DNA from: Parelaphostrongylus tenuis
Taxonomy: Eukaryota; Nematoda; Chromadorea; Rhabditida; Metastrongylidae
Direction: 5' to 3'
Length of the DNA: 64,000 bases
NCBI GenBank assembly: GCA_019055375.1
Contig: JAHQIW010007401.1
Location: forward strand, 1-64,000
In this document: in pieces, positions 21,440-34,102 of the stretch
Layout: the number at the start of each line of letters is the position of its first letter
How positions within the stretch are numbered: position 1 is the stretch's first letter
Program-made: the position numbers and the translations under genes
Notes under the pieces: model-generated
The model's input: only the letters and a program-made list of their open reading frames with translations
Databases searched by the model: none
Told to the model about the DNA's origin: nothing

Positions 21440-22354
21440 CTACAAATTTATGACTTTCAGAATCGACTATCACTTAACCTGGACTGAGAATTTTTTTGAA
21501 TTATTGAGCTGAAACACGTGGCATAAAAGTCAACTGAGTATTTTTTTTCACATTACTGAGCCTACACACTTGACATAAATTTTTGTATAGAATAGTTTAG
21601 AGCATAACTCTTACTTTCGGTTTCGAGAACAGAACATTCATATGATATTTACGTTAGCCGATAATCTAAGGAGGCAATATTTGCGATTATTCCACGGACT
21701 AACTAAACTTGTGCCGACAATTTTGACATCCATTTACTTTCTAAGTTTTCAGTGCCAGCTGTCCCGGGAAGGTATAGCTACCATTCGAGTCTATAATACA
21801 AAAACATCATGTAATAAGCATTGCTAATATCTCAGCATTCCTGGTTTACATCTGTAGTGCCTACTAATGTGCAGTGCACTGAGTCGACTGCCATGAATTT
21901 TTTGAGAAGTTGCATGTTTTATGTAATTATTCTTCTGCTGATAAAGAACTGAACACGTAAACGTCACGCAATTTGCCACCATATCAAAACAATATGATAA
22001 GACTATTATAGTAAGAAATTCCATCACAAGAGTCGATAGCCATCTGGTGAATCTCAACGGTACCAATATCTGTTCACCACTGTGCTTGTTAGAACTTCAC
22101 GTTTGTCGTTCGAAACGTTGAACAGCTTCTCAAATTCATTTTACAAAACATATGTTTCAAAGTGAGAATTCGAAGAAGTTCATTAGAAAACAATTTGCTA
22201 CATCTTCATAATCATGATGACAGCCTCGTGTTTGCTTTTCACAAAAATAGTAATACTTGGAACCTAACTTAACTCATTACTTTTTATGCTTGCTAGCAGT
22301 GCTATGATGTTGCACATACACGATCAAAGATATATAGAATGGTACCTAAAAATT

Positions 22355-22424
22355 CGTCTCAGGCGGAAGTTGAACCCGCGCTTCACCTTTACCGTGCACA
22401 AGCTATCCCTACACCACCGAGGCC
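22355..22424 (-). repeat. Family A tRNA-like element, copy 4
   Basis: The minus strand reads GCCTCGGTGGTGTAGGG, then GCGCGGGTTCAACTTCCGCC ending in TGAGAC, with acceptor-like pairing. The plus strand at 22497-22516 still carries a family A right-arm motif (GCTCACCACTCAATTCTCTT), so the unit appears rearranged. Confidence 0.55.
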
Positions 22425-22589
22425 AGTGCTTCAGTACCGCTCGTTCATTATATCCTACAGTAGTCGTCAACAACCACCCTTTTTTGCTGTGTTTTTGCTC
22501 ACCACTCAATTCTCTTAGGAATATAGGAATCACCCTTAATTCTTTAGGTTCTGCGTATATCATATCGGTCGTAGAGCAGCGGAGACAAC

Positions 22590-22800
22590 TCGAAACACCA
22601 ACGACGCATTGTATTTGGCCTAAGAGATGCTAACGAAGGCTCACTGCAGTGGTGGTTCAAGAAGTTTCGTAAAGAAGACGCATATGAACATTGCACAAGC
22701 CGCAGTTACTCCAACCTTACCGGGAGTTTTGGGCGAAGCAATTATCGAAGGTGATTCTCCAGACTTCATGAGATACTGGATAAGAACTCAACGTCAACCA
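22590..22800 (+). pseudogene. mariner transposase relic, N-terminal fragment
   Basis: One frame gives EGSLQWWFKKFRKEDAYEH and another, from about 22717, gives GVLGEAIIEGDSPD. Together they follow the mariner helix-turn-helix order (W-F-K-K-F-R...GRP...A-I-x-x-D-P). A frameshift and stops separate them, and no catalytic domain follows. Confidence 0.6.
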
Positions 22801-25600
22801 TTCTGCCATTCTCTTTATTTGAAACAAATTACGAAAGTAATTGCGGATTCAGATCAGAACAGCTGAAAACCGCAATTACTTTCTCACCATCATTCGATTA
22901 GTGTTTCATCATGCATTCGATTCCATTGAATTTCGTAGAGCTTATTGAATGTCTATTTGACCCTTGAGAAATCTGATATTGATTTTCTGACCTCGAAAGG
23001 ATGAAAGACTTGATCAGAACCTAGCGTGGAATTGAATTATAGACATCGTAGGGAGTCTTTGGCTAATGGACTATACGTGTCCACATTCCAACACTAACAA
23101 GATTCTGAAGTTTACAAAATATTCTTCTAGAGTGGGATAGCTATAGCGCCAGTGCGGAGTGTCCAAAAACACGATAAACGTCAAAAGTTATGGAGTTCCA
23201 AGCAGATGCAGTCGCTTTGACACAAAGCATCACAATGGATATTAGGCTATTTGTTCCCAGTGCAAGGAATTTCAAAAGGCACACCTCCAGAAAGTTACGA
23301 AAAATAGGATAATTTTTTCGTCAAAACGAGATAAGTGAATTTTGCACGGCTCAGAGATTTGATTAGATTCAATTGTTTTCCGGGCTGGAACGGAATCATT
23401 AACGAACACACGACATTTCCGAGCTTGTGGACATAAAAATATTTTTTCAATCAGCAATTTGAATGATTTCACAGGCATGGAAAAAAACTCAAGATAGGGG
23501 TGATCGAACGCTTCAAAAATATATCAAGTGTAGCGCCAGAGTTCACCTACAGAATTTCCTGTAACCTCATTTTTCTTTTCCAAATGATTTCATTAAAATC
23601 ACTAGATACACATTTAAAATTAAAAATCTATGAATGCTTTGATCAAATGGCAAAAACTGAGCTATCAAGTTACTAGTTCAGAAGCTCAGACTTTGATCAC
23701 TTCAAAAAAATGAGAAGAATTCAAATTTACTACAGATCAATCACCTTTTCCAATTTTAAAAACCGTTTTCAACTTCCAAGCATTAGAAGCAAAAGAATTG
23801 CTTGAAAAACTTGCATACTAGCGATATCTGAAGGCTTTTTATGAAATAACGAAAAGAAACATAGTACTTCACTATCAGATCGTACCCATTTGAGTACCGT
23901 TTGAAACATAAAACATTTGTGAAATGAACTATAAGGATTGCGAGAAGACATAACAAGAGGCGATGTGTAGTTACAATAAATCCATAGATTAGCATACAAT
24001 TTTCGAAGAATCTAAAGGAAATGGATAAGATGTGAGAATAACAGACTCAGCTATGCTCTTCACTTTTAGTTTCATCTCTTATGGCGGTTGATGATTGGTC
24101 GCCTGGTACGGGCATCTTGTGCTCACACTGGAATGCTATCTCAGTGTGACCCAGGGGACATTCCAGCGATGTTCTCAGCAAGTTTCGACCGTCTCTCTGT
24201 GTCGATCCTTTGTAGATAGTGAACAGCATCAGCCTCATTTTGACGGCATCACTAAGAACAACTGACACTCTCTAACAGCGCGATTGAGAAGCATTGAAGT
24301 GCACGAATGAATCGACAACTTCAAAACTTCATGTCTAAATTCAACAGAAGATAGAACTGGAAGAAATAAAAAACGGAGACTTTTGGCAACATCGACCATC
24401 CAGGAAATCCAACGAAGACTTGATTTGTTGTCGCAAAAAAAAGAAATTTCAAGTAGAAAACGTGGCAAACGATTATTTTTTCCTTAAATTCAGCATAGAA
24501 AATTTTTCAGCTATAGGATCCTTCGCTTGCGATGTGATATTCAATCTTCATACTTTCTTCCTATCTAGATTTGGTTAAGCTACGAAAACGTCAATACATT
24601 GCCTAGAAATATGTGTAAATTGTGAAAATGAATACTGTCAGAGGACATCTATCAACGTACATTTTCTCAGTCATCACCAACACAACAAAGGAATACTTCA
24701 GCAATGTAGTGTATCTTTTATTCAATATGAGCCGATCATCACATAATCATGTGATTGAGATTAGATTAATGCTTCTTCTCCCGGTCTTCTTTATAGAGAG
24801 ATTGCTGTCTGGTTAGTCGTGATCACGTAGCGCGTCATCAGGCAGTGAATAGGATGTAGAACGCAAACTAAAAGCTACCATGTGCTTCTCAGAGACGTAA
24901 CTGAATTTACGAAAAAACTCCTTGTTTCTGCGGCTTAATTTGGGATACTTTCTTTTCTACGAGGCAAATTGGCCAAAAGCCTGCAATCAAGCACCCGGAA
25001 ATCTCAAAGAAGGCTGTTATGAGTTGCCTCCACTAAAAAACTTCTCTCTGTCCCTTGGGACAGACTGGCCAGCTACCCATGCGCGCCCAGCCTTCACGTT
25101 TAGCGCTCACCAAGCTATATGTTGAGTATGAAAAAAGGAAAACGGCTTCATTCCTCTGACACTGAAAGAGTACCCGGTACGACAGCGCTGCGAAGGGTTA
25201 GCACGAAGAGGCTGCCAAATCTCACGTCACACTAGGCCAGCAAATTCGTAACCAACTAAAGTGACAAAGTGTACCTAAAACGCACGTTACACTCTTGCAT
25301 AAGAATTCTGTATGGAAGAGCTTCTTTTGCAGGCATGAAGTATGAACTAGGACGTTATTGGCCTTACTGATCAAAAAAAGCCACCATTTCACGATGTCTT
25401 TAACAGCGCAGAGAAACTGTTTTGTGGAAAACGTGATGGTAGAGGTATTGGCAGAGCCGGCGTTCTCTTCAAGATAAGTTCGATTGTGGACATATATTTA
25501 TTTAATGATTAATAACACGGGCCAAACACTTACAATTGAAACGCTATGGATCAATACCAGTTTTTGACCATCTTTGTTGCTCACTCTATAAGACCGAGTT
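22801..25600. other. No supported gene
   Basis: Several plausible acceptors occur (for example ATTTTTCAG at 24505) but no exon I would defend. A minus frame near 24145-24253 reads EADAVHYLQRIDTERRSKLA and is discussed among rejected items. Confidence 0.35.
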
Positions 25601-25863
25601 ATGATTAAGCCGAATTCGAAACCTTCTAGAACTTTGAAAAAAGTAGTCGGACAAGCCAAACACTCTATAAGGCCATTAAGAAGTTCTGACGCGAAAACCG
25701 GACCTCGAAGAACGTCTGAAGCGTCACAGTACTATTCACGAAGTAGAATGGAACGACCGAGGTGAGAGGCCGTCTAAGTTTACCATGACTTTCAAAACCG
25801 TCATTGGTAACTCACAATTTCAGAAAATCTACTCTTAGCGGTGGAAGTGGAGTCACCAATTGA
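25601..25863 (+). CDS. Two-exon gene for a 66-residue basic serine-rich protein
   Basis: Exon 1 (25601-25761) starts at ATG, with an in-frame stop four codons upstream. It runs 53 codons plus two bases to a donor CGAG|GTGAGA. The 62-base intron ends in CACAATTTCAG. Exon 2 (25824-25863) completes an arginine codon and reads KSTLSGGSGVTN to TGA. The protein starts MIKPNSKPSRTLKKVVGQAK and has blocks RPLRSSDAKTGPRRTS and YYSRSRMERPR. It is lysine/arginine- and serine-rich without hydrophobic segments, so probably intracellular or nucleic-acid binding, which is inference. No family is recognised. The matching phase and short intron are the main support; the open frame is too short to stand out alone. 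Confidence 0.5.
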
Positions 25864-26020
25864 AGATAATCATCAGAAATAGACATCATCTTAGTCAATT
25901 GAAGGTTCTGCTTAGTTAGTGTCAATGTTGTTTCAAAATCTTACACGGGATAATACCGCCCCTTCTTTCACGTAAGATTTTATTTTTCGCAAGAGAGAGA
26001 AAGCGTGGTAAGCGAAAACT

Positions 26021-26075
26021 CGACCGCCAGATGGGAGTTGAACCCGCGTTTCACCCATACCCGGCATGTGATATT
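26021..26075 (-). repeat. Family A tRNA-like half element
   Basis: The minus strand carries CCGGGTATGGGTGAAACGCG and GGGTTCAACTCCCATCTGG, the anticodon-to-T-arm half of the family core. The 5' half is not detectable. Confidence 0.5.
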
Positions 26076-26950
26076 ATCAGGTTCAGGAGCTGTGCCTTTT
26101 TCATGCTTTCCAATCGCAAGTCGAACTTCCGAGAATAGGATTCTAAGTGGTTTCCCACTAGCAGGAATTTCGGGCTCCGAGACGGACGTTGTGGAAAGGA
26201 AAAGTTTGGTATGAAAGTTTTCCGTTACCAATTCCATACCAGACCTAATCTTAATTCATTAGCGCAGATGATGACACAATAGTTGCAGGGATCCTCACAG
26301 CATTTCTCCAGTCTAGACTTTACTTTGTAGTTTGCCATCAAATCATATAAAACATTCGCATGGGTTTCGAATGTCGATAACTTTTATAATAGAGCATGAA
26401 GGAACTTGAGAAAGTTAAAATGGAACAGCTTTGCAATAAAAAGTGATGTTCCACCAGTGGGACCGGATACCCGTCAATTGATGGGCTCAACACTAGACGA
26501 CGATAGTCTGACGTTAAATGAAAAATGATGGTGAATATCTTGTAGACATTAGACTCTCTATCTTTGTATTCGATTGAAAAAGCTAAGTGTTTTCGTTAGA
26601 TCTTGAGACAGTAACTTTTCACCCTTCGGAGCAGTTTTCCGCACATAACTTTGGTACCAGATATTCAATCCCAGAGATTTGTATGCTTGGCTCTCTTAGC
26701 GCAATGTTGAACCAGCTACCATATATGAGCTTTGCGATATCTCAAACTACTGCGTCCTCCATTGCAGGTGGTACGATTTACGGTTACTATAAAGTATTTC
26801 AATCTCAATTCTTGTACTCTGAGCAATTTCTTGAAATTCCATGAGGTGCGCATATATATTGAATTGCTTATATTCGTCTCGCATTATTACTTTGACCGCT
26901 TTTTTTTAAAATTTCGGATAGGATTATTGTCAAAAGGTTGTGGTGTTTTG

Positions 26951-27093
26951 AGAATGTTCTATTATCTTGGCAAACGCTTGGATACGGTCGTAGCACCATC
27001 GCTCGCCATCTAAATGAAATGGGCGAGCTACATCCATCGTGTAGCCCTAATATTGCTTCACTAAATGCCGTCTCTTCCGAGCCGTGAGTAGCA
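26951..27093 (+). pseudogene. mariner transposase relic, second helix-turn-helix
   Basis: The frame beginning near 26953 reads NVLLSWQTLGYGRSTIARHL then NEMGE, which matches the mariner segment L-G-x-x-x-S-T-I-x-R-H-L-x-E-x-G. Sequence after it (to about 27310) may be the decayed catalytic region but is not alignable by eye. Confidence 0.5.
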
Positions 27094-27348
27094 TTTGCGG
27101 GAGGAAAACTTCAGAAACGACAATTAGGTCAAAAGTGACTTCACCGACTTTTCCGATCTCCAGCATCATTGTTTCTGGGATGGAAGATCTATGTTTTGCC
27201 CTAAAAAATAGTTGCATATCATTGATATGATGGTGAACATATTGATGACTAATTGATTCATTGATTACATAACAACTAACGTCAAAAAAAGTGGCGAAGT
27301 ACGAAAAAATCATGCGGAACCCAAAAATAATTCTGCACGTATTGAGGG

Positions 27349-27560
27349 ACGCATATAGCTCAGTTGTTAGAGCTGCACTGCAACACGCACGCAGTCGCCG
27401 ATTCTATATTGCGTGCAAAGCTCATCAAACTTTTCCATCCCACCGGATCGGCCAATAGTGCCAAAGCTACATCCATCACAAACTGTTGCAAAGGCTCGAT
27501 GTTCATTCAGCCACCTTAAGCGATGCTTGATGGATTCGATTGCATAGCGCATCACTCTCG
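27349..27560 (+). repeat. Family D tRNA-derived short repeat (single copy here)
   Basis: It begins with a clear box A (TAGCTCAGTTGTTAGAGC) inside a tRNA-like 5' half whose ends pair (ACGCATA with TATTGCGT). A non-tRNA body follows (CCATCCCACCGGATCGGCC) that resembles the body of family B. Box B is weak. No second copy lies in the window, so the element status is inferred from structure. Confidence 0.4.
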
Positions 27561-27899
27561 AAATGATAAACGCCACGAGCTGTTAGAGCTTTTCTAAGAT
27601 ACAACAGACACAATACATTAAATTGCATCCTTCTGTAATAAATTGATTTTGACACTATGTCAGAGGTTGTGTAACGCAGAATTGTGATGCTAGCTGAGCC
27701 GAGCAAGTAAACTGGCTCGATGTCGCCCATCTTGAACCAACTTCCGAAACCGGTATCACCTGTCGTTGTACTAGATCGTCGAGAACTCAAGCGGATATCA
27801 CTAAAACTTCCTCTAGGCGCATCGCTCGTAGACTGTTTAAACGCCGAGGGTTTTATTCTTTACATCTATTTGTTTTTTACACGACTTCCTTCTCATCAT

Positions 27900-28057
27900 C
27901 TACTTACGCAGAATCTTGCGCTTCTTGAACTCTTTAGGAAGGGTCCTACGGATCTTACGAGAATTTTCGAATTTCTTGCAGGTAAGTTTGGTACCTGCTT
28001 GAGGTTTGTCACCTTCGGCGTGAACGTCTTTAGCTGCTGGCTCGATTGGCTGGAGTT
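27900..28057 (-). CDS. Orphan terminal exon of a basic protein
   Basis: After a possible acceptor CTTGACCAG, 51 codons to TAG read LQPIEPAAKDVHAEGDK, then KLTCKKFENSRKIRRTLP and KEFKKRKILRK. It is lysine/arginine-rich, with many CGT, AAG, TTC and ATC codons, as in highly expressed nematode genes such as those for ribosomal or nucleolar proteins. I cannot name it. The longer plus-strand frame 27720-28094 overlaps it and looks like its shadow. The upstream exon is missing; an AT microsatellite follows at 28244. Confidence 0.4.
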
Positions 28058-28243
28058 CTGGTCAAGATATTTACACTTGGGCTGTAGGAAGTGAACTGCT
28101 TTCATACAAATACGGCAGCAATATCCCAACCGCTGAGCGTTGAGAAGCCTGCTACTCCACGTGGACATGAACCAGCACAGTGCTCGTGATGAACACCACA
28201 GCTACCGTGGGTTAACGTCTCCCACATTTGTATGTTTAAATAA

Positions 28244-28385
28244 ATGTATACATATGCATAATATATGTATGTATATGCATGTACAAATACATGTGTATAT
28301 GTTTATATACATATATATGTTTATACATATACAAATGCATGTATATATGTATATCATATATATATATATATGTAAAAGTAAAGTT
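28244..28385. repeat. AT/GTATAC microsatellite
   Basis: Degenerate alternating TA with ATGTATATAC-like repeats. The open frames 28140-28400 and 28236-28427 are artefacts of this sequence. Confidence 0.85.
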
Positions 28386-28609
28386 ATATATAAATTTTAG
28401 ATCTTCATAAGTTTTGGCACTTGACAATAAATATCAGAGTTTTCACACGGAAGTGATTATAAGTAATGAGAAGACGGAAAAAAGACAGAATTTATGGAAA
28501 AAAAAAAGAAAGAAACAGCGAAATAGGCACTTTTTGCTTCCTGCGCGAAATCTGATCAACAGTGATTCATTTCTAAAATTTCAATGGCACCCATATACTA
28601 CCAAGTAAG

Positions 28610-31439
28610 ACTCATTGTGTGAAATGTCTATGCTCCATAGCCAGAACATTATTCGAATGCTGTCCCTCTCTACCAACATGGTGCTTATTAGGCTTACTGC
28701 GCTTCCTCACTCTACTGAAATCGCGCATATTCCCTTACAATCCGGTTGTCTCCCATATGTGCAGTGTCACAGGTGTTACTGAGTCATAATTAGTCAGCTC
28801 TAACAAAAGACTACATCGATGAGGCCACATAAATTACACTGTACACTTGTTCATGATAATACTAACCCAGTCATTAGCATATGTCCATCAATGACAAAAA
28901 CTCCCATGATATCTCCATAAAGGCCAAGTGAACAGCTTCTAGAGCTTATTTCATAGAGTAAGAATGAGTTATTAGGTAGTATAACCCATATAAAATTATT
29001 ACCACTAAAATTCGAATTTGCGAAATAATGTTTTCCCAAAAAAAGCTCCATAAAACAAACTTCAGTTGCCCTTTTCTTTGATTAGCACTTGCACGAGGTT
29101 GGTACATCTTCTTTCTCAAAATTTGATGGCTAATGTTTCACCAGCCTCCACCTCTTCAGAGCCTAGACGTACTATATCGTACCATATGTGATTACTCGGT
29201 TAATATTCGCATGCATCAATATTCGACTACAAAACAATCAAACAGTTTGGTTATTATACAGAACCCCACCTTCTTAACACCTACTTATGTAGGGCAGGTT
29301 ACCGGTATCATGTGACACACGTGAGAAATGAATCTTATTCAAACTAGAAGATGAATCTGGGATAAGGCGCCATATCACTCTGCTATGTTCAGGCATTCTC
29401 CCTTTATACTCATTCTTTGACTTTTGCATTTTACCTAAAAGGCCTTAAGGGTTTTCGCGCTGACGTTTTTGATTCTTGTCCAAAAATTCTTATCACAACA
29501 TCGAAGTCCAAAGTCGGGATTTTGAGTTATTACAAAATGTGAGTTGGATTAACATTGTAAGACAGATTGTCTTCTATGTAGAGTAGTAAACTTATCAATC
29601 GAAATTTCTATTATACAGCTTCGATAGGACATCATTTTTAAGAGCACCTCCTTTATTGTCATGATCATACCAAAATGAAAAATTGATCGAATATTGTTCC
29701 AAATAACTACAAATGCGTCATCATGGAACATAAATGCTCTTCTCTCCAAAATCCCTTTCATTATTTGAAGCAATTGTTTTTGAATTACTGTATAGAGAAA
29801 ATGAAAAAAAGAGAAAATGATAATACACATTCAAAAAACCGAGCTGATGAAGAGCAATACTAAAATTGGAGTGTGAAAAATAATACAAACTGCAATATAG
29901 ATAATATTCATTGACAGAAAAGAAAAGTAAAAGAAAACTCGCTATTCAACCAATGATCTTTATGATGGCTGTTGATTCAAAATCGCTGTTGTTTTCAAAG
30001 AAAAACTAATGGAGATCTATTTCCTGCACAAAGTAAAAGATGAATCTCGTTTTAGATCTGTGGAAAAGCTTGAAACATACCGGTGCGACATTCTCATTCG
30101 CAGTGGCATCTCTGACGGCGTCGGCGTCGTTGTTGGTCGCCTTCTGCAAATAGGAAAAAAATTTTAGAACCAAATGTTTCCTTCTGCAGGAGAAATGCAT
30201 TCATTGTGTTTCCAGATCAGGACAGTCATGAACGCTTATGAAAAAGAACAGAAAGATACAGAAACAAAAACAAAGAGAAATCATTGAACAATAAACCTTA
30301 TATGAAAGAGGAAGAAAAAAATTTGAGTGCTTAAATATGAGCCGATCTCAACACCAAAATACCTGCAATATGCTGTTACTCAGCTAACAAAATAGTTGAA
30401 TACTCATCTTTTTTGTGTTCAACATAGCATGAGTCATATATGACTCATACGTGGTTGAGGCTTCTGAATATAAACAAATGTATTGCAGGACTCAACGACA
30501 TTCATTAATCAGAACAATAGGATTACTGATCGAAGAAACCTTGCCAAGGAACTATTTGTCTTCCAATTCAATGATCCAGATTTTCGATATTCATACATAT
30601 CTTTTTGTTTTTCTGCAGTCTAAGTATTTCTAGAAATGACTAGAATAATAAAGCCATTGAACATGAAAATTTTCACGATAACATTTTGAACGCACAGTTG
30701 TTGGTGCATACTGAATTTATTCTGAAGTTCAAGAGAATTTCATTCGAATAAATTCTGAAGTGAAAAGAGGTGTCCTTTCAAAGGAGTGAACGCCATTTCT
30801 TAACATGAGAAAAATTCCTACCTCATTTTAAGTTGCGTTTACTATTTCTCTAGTTGCTTTCAAACATTGATAAACTGTCGGTAGTCGTTAAAAATCCACT
30901 TCACTGAAATTCTGTCGTTGATCTTTTTTTAGCGAGAAATCTTTCGTCTCTGCTCCTTAATTGATCCTCACCGCTGTACTGCTATTGTGTCTCATTGTCT
31001 AGGCGTTCATCGGTTTAGTTCTTGACAGAGACTACACATTACATTTATGTGGTCCTACATCAACATCTGACAACATAGTTATTGAATGATTTTCGGATCA
31101 ATCATCAGAATTTCTGCCAAAATATTATAAAGTGATAAACGGAAAAGATAGTCGTTATATAACTGTAAAGTAGTAAATCGTCACTGAAGATGGTAAAGTT
31201 ATTCTGAATAGGGTTTTGCGTTGACCACAAGAAGGTGTGATCAAGAGTCATCGTAACCATCGGGTCGAATAGTCAAGAACGAGCGATTAGGATAGCTAGA
31301 TCATGAAATAAACTATGTTTCTAGAGAATTAATAGCAAAAGCAGAAGATTAAGCAGCAAAAAAACTCATATTCCTGCATGGTATTCCTTGAGATTTTATG
31401 TCACGCCTGAAAAAAGCTTCATGTTGGCGAGATGGCAGA
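28610..31439. other. No supported gene
   Basis: AT-rich intergenic or intronic DNA. The open frames here are short, overlapping and without splice support. Confidence 0.4.
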
Positions 31440-31722
31440 ACGCGTCCAATATAGAAGGGTGAGGCTCTTGGTGTTCATCAATCCCTGAAGGATGCGTAAT
31501 GCATTCGTCAAATTTTAGCTTCCTAGGTGATTGAATGCATACCTGGCCTTTACAGAGACCAGTGGTGGGCTACCGATGTATCTAGTAGAGCTGCTGATCC
31601 TTCCAAACAAGTCTGGTATCAACTTATCGAATCCGGAGTGATGAAAGTCTTGGTGAGCCATGCGCACGAGATCGAACCATCGACCCTATGTGCAATACAG
31701 AGCACTGCTAACCTCTGCTCTT
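31440..31722 (-). repeat. Family B SINE, copy 3
   Basis: The minus strand has box B GGTTCGATCTCGTG, the ACCAAGACTTTCATCACTCC body with CAGACTTGTTTGGAAGGATC, the block ACCACTGGTCTCTGTAAAGG, and the GAGAGCCTC-like end. The head near 31722 is mutated. The plus frame 31527-31763 is its shadow. Confidence 0.7.
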
Positions 31723-33095
31723 CATGCGCGTTCATTGTACTGGCAATAAATCTGTGCGTATAGCATAAAACGTATAGGGAACAGTTGAGATCAAAGAAAC
31801 TGTTATCACTGTGCAGCGCAAGTTCTATATCTGATACACCTGTTAACTGAGAGTACGCTGAATTTCGAAAGACTAGAAATGAACCTATTCACCTGAGGCA
31901 TACTTTACCCAAGGAATCTGAAAATTGGAACAGGATCTGTACAATTTAGCGATTCTACAGTAGAGACTTGCAAATGTTTTCAATGGAGTACTATGGAGTG
32001 TTCAACATTGGTGACATCTACCGCAATGGTCACTCTCGTTCCATAAATGATCAAATCCTCGGATGTTCGTTGCTTCACAATTATTCTTCTAATTGTTTAT
32101 TTTTCACTGGATGCAACCTGCTTCATGCGAGTTATTCACACTTGAAAGTCGTTCATCGAACCAACTCCTCGCCAGGACGAGTGTCGACAATCGAGAATGG
32201 CTCGTGATTGAAACGTTATCACATAGGGTAAACATAACGCATTGGCGCTAGATTGTACAAGATGAGCAAAAATCTAAGAAACGGCCCTTGATCCAATATT
32301 CCATTCACTAATACCTCACATCATAAGCTCGACAAGCTCAGTTCGTAGCGCATAGCTTAGTCATCAGGTGCTTCTGTGTTGATGAATATTATCCCATCTC
32401 AAATAACTTGTAACCACAGACCTACAAGTTCTGTATTGTATTACTTGAAACAACGAGCGACTGCAGAGCGTATCATTGGAGTCTCTAATCTTCTACGAGG
32501 CACACCACAACTGCAAAAAGAGTCGCTTATGTTTGCAACTCAATCACTTGACGCTCTTCATTTTTAGTAGCTCTGAAAACAAAACTCGATTCACTTGAGT
32601 GCAACTAAGACCCTCTTACTTCCGATTCCTGAATCATTCCCTAATGATTGTATTTTGTTCAAGAACACTTTAATTTTTAAGAGCTATCACAGAACATATA
32701 ATGTAATTTAGCATTTCTGTAATTGTCAGAAAAATTCAACTCGGATCCGATTAAGTTCCTGTGATAATTTTTCGCTTCTTGTGCTGAAGACGCGTGTTTG
32801 TTCTTGTAGTCAACATTACCCAGTAAAGTGACAAGATAAAGCAGTAGTATTCAATACAAAGGTGTATGGGTTATAACAGCCATCACTCCACTCACATATT
32901 CTTGGATGCCTATCTATGATATAGAAGTGGTGAGTTTCTGGCCCTATAAGGTTCACCTAACTTTAAAAGCAAATCGGAGCGTTTCACCCGAATACCAGCT
33001 AAAAGTTTGGCAAGTAATAAGAATGTATCGTGAAGAAAGAAAAAAACTCGTAGCAAAGTGGAAAATCTTTTTTCTACCACTAATGGAGACTTCCT

Positions 33096-33388
33096 GAAGT
33101 GGCGCAGTGGTTAGATGTGTCTCTGCGTCGCACACGAAGTCAATGGTTCGATCTCGCGCTCATGGCTCACCAAGCCATCCATCCCTCCGGGGTCGGTAAA
33201 TTGGTACCAGACAGGTATCAGACTTGTCTGGGAGGATAAGCAGCACTGACTCGGTTCAGCGGGAGGCCACCGCGAGTCATTGTATAGGCCAGATGTGCAT
33301 TCAATCACCTCAAACGAAGTTTAAAAAAATTGAAGTCGAATGCATGGCGCATCCCTCTGGGATTGATCAACGCCGAGAGCTTATCCTT
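33096..33388 (+). repeat. Family B SINE, copy 4, with target-site duplication
   Basis: It runs from GAAGTGGCGCAGTGG through box B GGTTCGATCTCGCG and the full body to GCCGAGAGCTTATCCTT. It is flanked by TAATGGAGACTTCCT (33081-33095) and TAATGGAGACTCCCT (33389-33403), 15 bases with one mismatch, as expected for LINE-driven insertion. It is the longest well-preserved copy together with copy 7. Confidence 0.88.
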
Positions 33389-33933
33389 TAATGGAGACTC
33401 CCTATGACAACCAGAACTTCCAACAACGGCAACCATGAACATTCTAATTGAATGAGAAACCTTCTGCGATTCGGATTTTTTATGAAGATAGACCGCAGGT
33501 CTGTACAATTATATTATGAAGGAAACCGCTGGCATTCCGCCACTTGTTCACGGATTTGCTCATAGATTTCTATGAAATCGCCGTTAGTCTTCGATTGAGC
33601 AATTGTGAATAGTTACATTTATCACACATGACAAGCGTTGTAATTGATTTGTTCAGATTTCGAGGCTGCGGCATCTACGAGACAATTGCGGACTTCATCG
33701 AATTGAACCCTCGAGAAGATACGTGTTTTAAAACCAGCGTTTAGTTTCATGAAGGGCGGCAACTTGCTCTGAGTTGGTTTCTTCCGAGAATGAATACTCG
33801 ACACGATTAAATCAGTTGTGTTCTGTATATGAATCTTTGCAACTGTCATTAGAAGTTCCAAGCCAGTTTATACCAACCGGAAGTGTGGATTCCAGTTCAG
33901 TGAGTTTTATGCAGCCTTGTTCTTTTATTGTAG

Positions 33934-34102
33934 GATACAGCGACAGTTGCAAAAGACTTCGTATACAAAAACACAACTGAATGGACCACTGTTTAGTCAA
34001 ATCCAGATCACATTGGCAATCGCTCTTCCGACTATATTTTTGACATTTATTGGATTTCTTACAATTGATCAAACTATAATTTATATGAACAATGCTGTAT
34101 AA
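33934..34102 (+). CDS. Orphan terminal exon, membrane-spanning
   Basis: The acceptor TCTTTTATTGTAG is followed by one base and 55 codons to TAA. After a polar start (IQRQLQKTSYTKTQLNG) comes a hydrophobic run ITLAIALPTIFLTFIGFLTI, which would span a membrane, and a short tail DQTIIYMNNAV. It may be the end of a nematode chemoreceptor-like protein; the family is not assignable. No upstream exon of matching phase was found. The minus frame 33812-34222 overlaps and is likely its shadow. Confidence 0.35.

Noticed and set aside
24145..24253. Minus frame EADAVHYLQRIDTERRSKLA then ENIAG, faintly like the C-terminal part of catalase
   Set aside because: Only about 35 codons, stops on both sides, no splice sites, and the resemblance (Y...D-x-E-x-R...N-I-A-G) is too thin to claim.
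24820..24850. CTGATGA on the minus strand (GCCTGATGACGCG), a possible hammerhead
   Set aside because: No GAAA strand and no closing helices in range.
27720..28094. 124-codon plus frame
   Set aside because: It covers the basic minus exon at 27900-28057 in antisense and looks like its mirror.
28140..28427. Long open frames on both strands rich in I, Y, M and H
   Set aside because: They are translations of the AT microsatellite.
31527..31763. Open frame across a family B element (also 33111-33308, 52152-52373, 12932-13159)
   Set aside because: These frames are produced by the repeats themselves and are not genes.
32340..32400. CACCTGATGACTAAG on the minus strand, a possible hammerhead
   Set aside because: Lacks the second core strand and a helix I partner.
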